Source of the DNA: an uncultured Bacteroidales bacterium
GTDB taxonomy: Bacteria; Bacteroidota; Bacteroidia; Bacteroidales; WCHB1-69
Assembly: GCA_946413585.1 (NCBI GenBank)
Contig: CAMKLG010000022.1
Span: 1 to 43,596 of the forward strand
Direction of reading: 5' to 3'
DNA length: 43,596 nucleotides
Shown: in pieces, positions 40,811-43,596 of the stretch
Layout of the letters: each line of letters begins with the position of its first letter
Position numbering within the stretch: the stretch's first letter is position 1
The notes under the pieces: model-generated
Told to the model about the DNA's origin: nothing
The model's database searches: none
Seen by the model: only the letters and a program-made list of their open reading frames with translations
Position numbers and translations under genes: made by a program

Positions 40811-43366
40811 TTACATATCTCCGCCTTCTCCTTCGTTGTATTCATCCACGTTCTGGCGCTGCTGTCGATTGTTGTAGTTGTTGAACTTGTAAGTGATATT
40901 GAAGGAGACATGGAAGCCGTCGTTTTCGCGGATACTGTAGGAATAGTAGCCGGTGGGTTGATCTAACCCTGACCACGACTCCACTCTTGTTTGGCGGACG
41001 GTGGGAATCCAGTATAACACATTGCGTATGTTTAAACTGAGTATCAGGGAGTTGTCGAGGAATCCTTTCTTGACACCGAGGCTCATGCGGTAGGTGGGAG
41101 AACGGCGCCCCTGTCCCACGCCGCCAGTGCCCCAACCCATACTGCCGGCGGTGAGTGTGCTCGAACGATAGCGGAAGTTGAGTTGGATGTCGAAGTCTTT
41201 GCCCACAGTGAAGGTTTGGTTGCAACCTAAGCTCCACACCCAGTCGCGGGAAAGGTTCTCGTCGATAAGGTCGTTGCTCTCGATGATATTGCGGTAGAAG
41301 CTGCCGGTGAGGTTCACTTTCCAAACTTTTTTCACCCGCTGGCTGAAGAAGGCTTCGATACCGAAGTTGTGGCCTTTGTTAAGGTTTTGGTACGATGTCA
41401 TGGTGTAAAAACGCCCGGTGAGGGGGTCTTCCAAGATTTCCGTGTAGCGCGTGACCATGTTCGTGCGCAGTCGGTAGAAGGCGGTGAGGGTGATGGAGGT
41501 GGCGTTTTTGTTGAACATATAGCCCAGCTCAGTGGAGTTGGCGATTTCGGGTTTCAGGTAGGGGTTGCCTCGCGTGAGGTTTTCGCGGTCGGAATAGTTG
41601 ATGAACGGGTTGAGTTGGTGGATGCGCGGACGCGATACGCGGCGCGAGTAGCTCAGCTGCAACGTGTGGTTTTCGGTGATGTCGTACTTGACGTGTAGGG
41701 TGGGGAAGAGGTTGTAATAGTCGGAGTGATAGGCAGTATCGGCACTGCGCAGATTGGAGATAGTGTTGGCGATTTCACCACGCAAACCGGCCTGCACGCT
41801 TAACTTGTTCCAAAAGGTGTTGGAGTAGATGAAGTATGCAGCATTCAGTAATTCGTAGTAAGTGAAGTCGTTACGCTGCTCTATCACTTCCGAGGCGGCG
41901 TTGTGGCTCAGCCCTTCGAAAAGGGAATAGTCTTGACCGACTTCGCGGTAGGCAATCTTGTAGCCGGTCTCGATGCGTCCTCCGTTGCCGATGGGAGTAA
42001 CGAAATCGACCTGTGCGGAGGCATTTCGGTTTTGCTCTAACGTTCTGGTTTCTTGGTAGAAGTCAGGCACGTCGAGGTAGGAACGCTGCGTGAATGTGTC
42101 GATGGCCTCGCCGCCGCGTTGCGTGAAGAAAAGGTCGGCGGTGAGTTCGCGTCCGGGCATCAAGAAAGTCTTTTTGTAGTTGATGCTCGCGTCTATGTTC
42201 TTGAAAGAGCGGGTGTTGAGCCCTTCGCGGAAATAATGGTAGGTGGTGTCGTACAAATCGTCGTAGATATTGTAAGTCAAGGAGTTGAGGCTGCTGATGT
42301 TGCGCATCTTCCCAAGATTGCCGCCGATGCCGAACGTAATAGTATTGTATTTATTAATATAGTAGTCGAAGGTGAGATTGGCGTTGTGGAAGCCGCCGCG
42401 GTGTTCGCCGAAGTTGCTCTGTTCCAGGTGACTGCTGTCAGAAAGGTTCCAGGAGTCGCGCCAAAGAGTGCCGCCGTTGCGGTGCGAGTGAGCGCGGTAG
42501 CCGTAATTGAAGAAGATGTTGATTTTGTCGTAGCGATAGTTGAAACTGAACCCCGCGTTGTAGCCGCTGATGAACGGGATATGCTTGTCCTTATAGACGA
42601 ATGCCATGGAACCGCCGGCTTGCACCATCGCGTTGAATCCCGACTCTTTCTTTTTCTTGAGGATGACGTTGAGGATACCTGCCATGCCGTCAGGTTCCAA
42701 ACGAGCCGAAGGATTCGTGATAACTTCCACACTCTCAATCATGTCCGCGGGAATCTGGTCGAGGGTGAGATTGGTGGGACGACCGTCCACGAGGATCGTG
42801 ACGTTCTCGCTGCCCCTCAGACTGACATTCCCTTCCATATCGACTTGCACCGAAGGAATCTCGTCCAGTACCTCCGCGGCGGATGCTCCCGTCGCATTGA
42901 TGCTCGACTCCACATTATAGACCGTCTTGTCAAGGTTGGTCTGTAGTGCGTCCTTTTGTGCACGGATGACCACTGCGTTCAGCTCCGTGAGTTTGTCTGT
43001 CATCTTGTATTTCGGAATGCGATATACAGCGTTGGTCTTGCTGATTTCAAAGGCGGGCGAGGTGGATTTTTGATACCCGACATATTGTATCTCCACAAAA
43101 TACTTTCCGAAAGGAATACCTTCGAGGAGGAACTTGCCCGTTTCATCAGTGAGGCCGTATTGTGCGGTGACAGAGTCGGCGGCGCGCTTCACGTTTACGG
43201 AGGCATATTGAAGCGGGACGTTGTTGGCATCCACGATGGACCCCATCACAGTGCCGGTGGTGTGCGAAGTCTGCTGCGGCTTCTGTACCTCTGGCTGTGA
43301 ATACAAAGTGTTGATGAACAGTGTGATAAGAAGCAAAAGGATGAAAGATGTCTCTCTGAAATTCAT
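40811..43366 (-). CDS. TonB-dependent receptor-like outer membrane protein
   Basis: This 851-residue outer-membrane protein has a signal peptide (to about 23), a carboxypeptidase-regulatory-like domain near 40-125 (GSIVDANNVPLQYASVNVK), a plug domain near 145-240 (AAEVLDEIPSVQVDMEGNVSLRG, VTILVDGRPTNL, IESVEVITNPSARLEPDG) and a C-terminal beta-barrel of the OMP_b-brl_3 type. No SusD-like partner follows, so it is probably not a glycan-uptake pair; metal, cobalamin or peptide uptake are possible. The last residues are acidic and Gly-rich (NEGEGGDM) instead of ending in Phe or Trp. The gene stands alone between rplS and the end of the window. Confidence 0.9.
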   Translation of the reverse strand: MNFRETSFILLLLITLFINTLYSQPEVQKPQQTSHTTGTVMGSIVDANNVPLQYASVNVKRAADSVTAQYGLTDETGKFLLEGIPFGKYFVEIQYVGYQKSTSPAFEISKTNAVYRIPKYKMTDKLTELNAVVIRAQKDALQTNLDKTVYNVESSINATGASAAEVLDEIPSVQVDMEGNVSLRGSENVTILVDGRPTNLTLDQIPADMIESVEVITNPSARLEPDGMAGILNVILKKKKESGFNAMVQAGGSMAFVYKDKHIPFISGYNAGFSFNYRYDKINIFFNYGYRAHSHRNGGTLWRDSWNLSDSSHLEQSNFGEHRGGFHNANLTFDYYINKYNTITFGIGGNLGKMRNISSLNSLTYNIYDDLYDTTYHYFREGLNTRSFKNIDASINYKKTFLMPGRELTADLFFTQRGGEAIDTFTQRSYLDVPDFYQETRTLEQNRNASAQVDFVTPIGNGGRIETGYKIAYREVGQDYSLFEGLSHNAASEVIEQRNDFTYYELLNAAYFIYSNTFWNKLSVQAGLRGEIANTISNLRSADTAYHSDYYNLFPTLHVKYDITENHTLQLSYSRRVSRPRIHQLNPFINYSDRENLTRGNPYLKPEIANSTELGYMFNKNATSITLTAFYRLRTNMVTRYTEILEDPLTGRFYTMTSYQNLNKGHNFGIEAFFSQRVKKVWKVNLTGSFYRNIIESNDLIDENLSRDWVWSLGCNQTFTVGKDFDIQLNFRYRSSTLTAGSMGWGTGGVGQGRRSPTYRMSLGVKKGFLDNSLILSLNIRNVLYWIPTVRQTRVESWSGLDQPTGYYSYSIRENDGFHVSFNITYKFNNYNNRQQRQNVDEYNEGEGGDM

Positions 43367-43463
43367 TTTTTATTTCCTATTTCATTAAATGTAAAGACTT
43401 GCCGACTCGAATTTTGCAGAAAAGTTTAATTAGAAACCTGATTTTTGTAAATTTTTCCTCTAG

Positions 43464-43596
43464 CCTGGAATTCCACAGGTAGGAGCAGCGGTGGGCTACG
43501 GCCAGCCGCGGGTTCCCGGCAAGTACGTGAACCCGCATCCCCGCATCCGCCGCTCCATGGCGGACTGGTTGGACGAGCCCATCGACCGCAACGCGG
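43464..43596 (+). CDS. GC-rich open frame running off the window, no start
   Basis: After TAG at 43461-43463 one frame stays open to the last base and encodes a plausible peptide (PGIPQVGAAVGYGQPRVPGK and on, with RRSMADWLDEPIDR). Nearly every third codon position from about 43490 on is G or C, unlike other genes here, and no ATG precedes the open part. It could be part of a foreign gene, or an assembly join to DNA of another organism. No family was recognised. Confidence 0.3.

Noticed and set aside
42053-42946. A 297-codon open frame on the plus strand opposite the TonB-type receptor
   Set aside because: The receptor has clear family motifs throughout this part; the opposite frame is Val/Glu-rich and typical of a shadow frame.

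Overview
The window is chromosomal DNA from a member of the Bacteroidota, most likely an uncultured gut or rumen Bacteroidales. The evidence is: a type IX secretion system (T9SS) cargo protein with a YPNP-type C-terminal sorting domain and a T9SS plug protein; almost no Shine-Dalgarno sites but many TAnnTTTG promoter boxes; Na+-NQR subunits; methylmalonyl-CoA epimerase (propionate pathway); a TonB-type receptor with a carboxypeptidase-regulatory-like N-terminus; DUF4199 and FISUMP-domain proteins. No tRNA, rRNA, CRISPR array, prophage or intact transposon was recognised.

Layout. 1-5.7 kb: the last 13 codons of one T9SS cargo gene and a 1761-residue secreted multidomain adhesin with an almost identical tail, each followed by heptamer repeats and a terminator. 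5.7-8.7 kb: a dolichyl-phosphate-type glycosyltransferase and a GT39-like membrane protein with TPRs. 8.9-13.5 kb: cysS (minus strand), a divergent long-chain acyl-CoA synthetase, and a Cys/Met-metabolism PLP enzyme. 13.7-16.8 kb: a membrane polyferredoxin and a Tat-exported aldo/keto reductase with 4Fe-4S clusters, probably a redox pair. 17-18.9 kb: a secreted GH29 fucosidase. 19-22.2 kb: nqrA, nqrB and nqrC, spaced by repeats and not followed by nqrDEF. 22.5-28.5 kb: a 2015-residue alpha-2-macroglobulin with a CNEQ thioester. 28.7-31.2 kb: a HAD phosphatase, radC and a DUF58 protein. 31.3-34.8 kb: a propeller/thioredoxin-like secreted protein, a small Cys-containing secreted protein behind a structured leader, and an ECF sigma factor divergent from the T9SS plug gene. 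36-43.4 kb (minus strand): FISUMP protein, GT2, DUF4199, mce, an ICMT-like methyltransferase, rplS and a TonB-type receptor. The last ~130 bases are a GC-rich coding-like tail unlike the rest.

The most striking feature is the repeat content. Several families of short palindromes (GTAGAGACG.., GTAGGGGCGAAT.., GGGCTGAAAGCCC.., CCCCACAC..GTGTGGGG) and short-period tandem repeats (TTTAGGG-like, GTTAGCA-like, GAATTAT-like, GATGAT-like, CTTTGAA-like) fill the spaces between genes. Copies of two palindrome families also lie in frame inside two genes: one in the polyferredoxin and two blocks in the alpha-2-macroglobulin, there as a hairpin and as a 3 x 21-bp array. Other copies supply start or stop codons. 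This resembles in principle the coding palindromic elements known from Rickettsia and is the best candidate for an undescribed system here.
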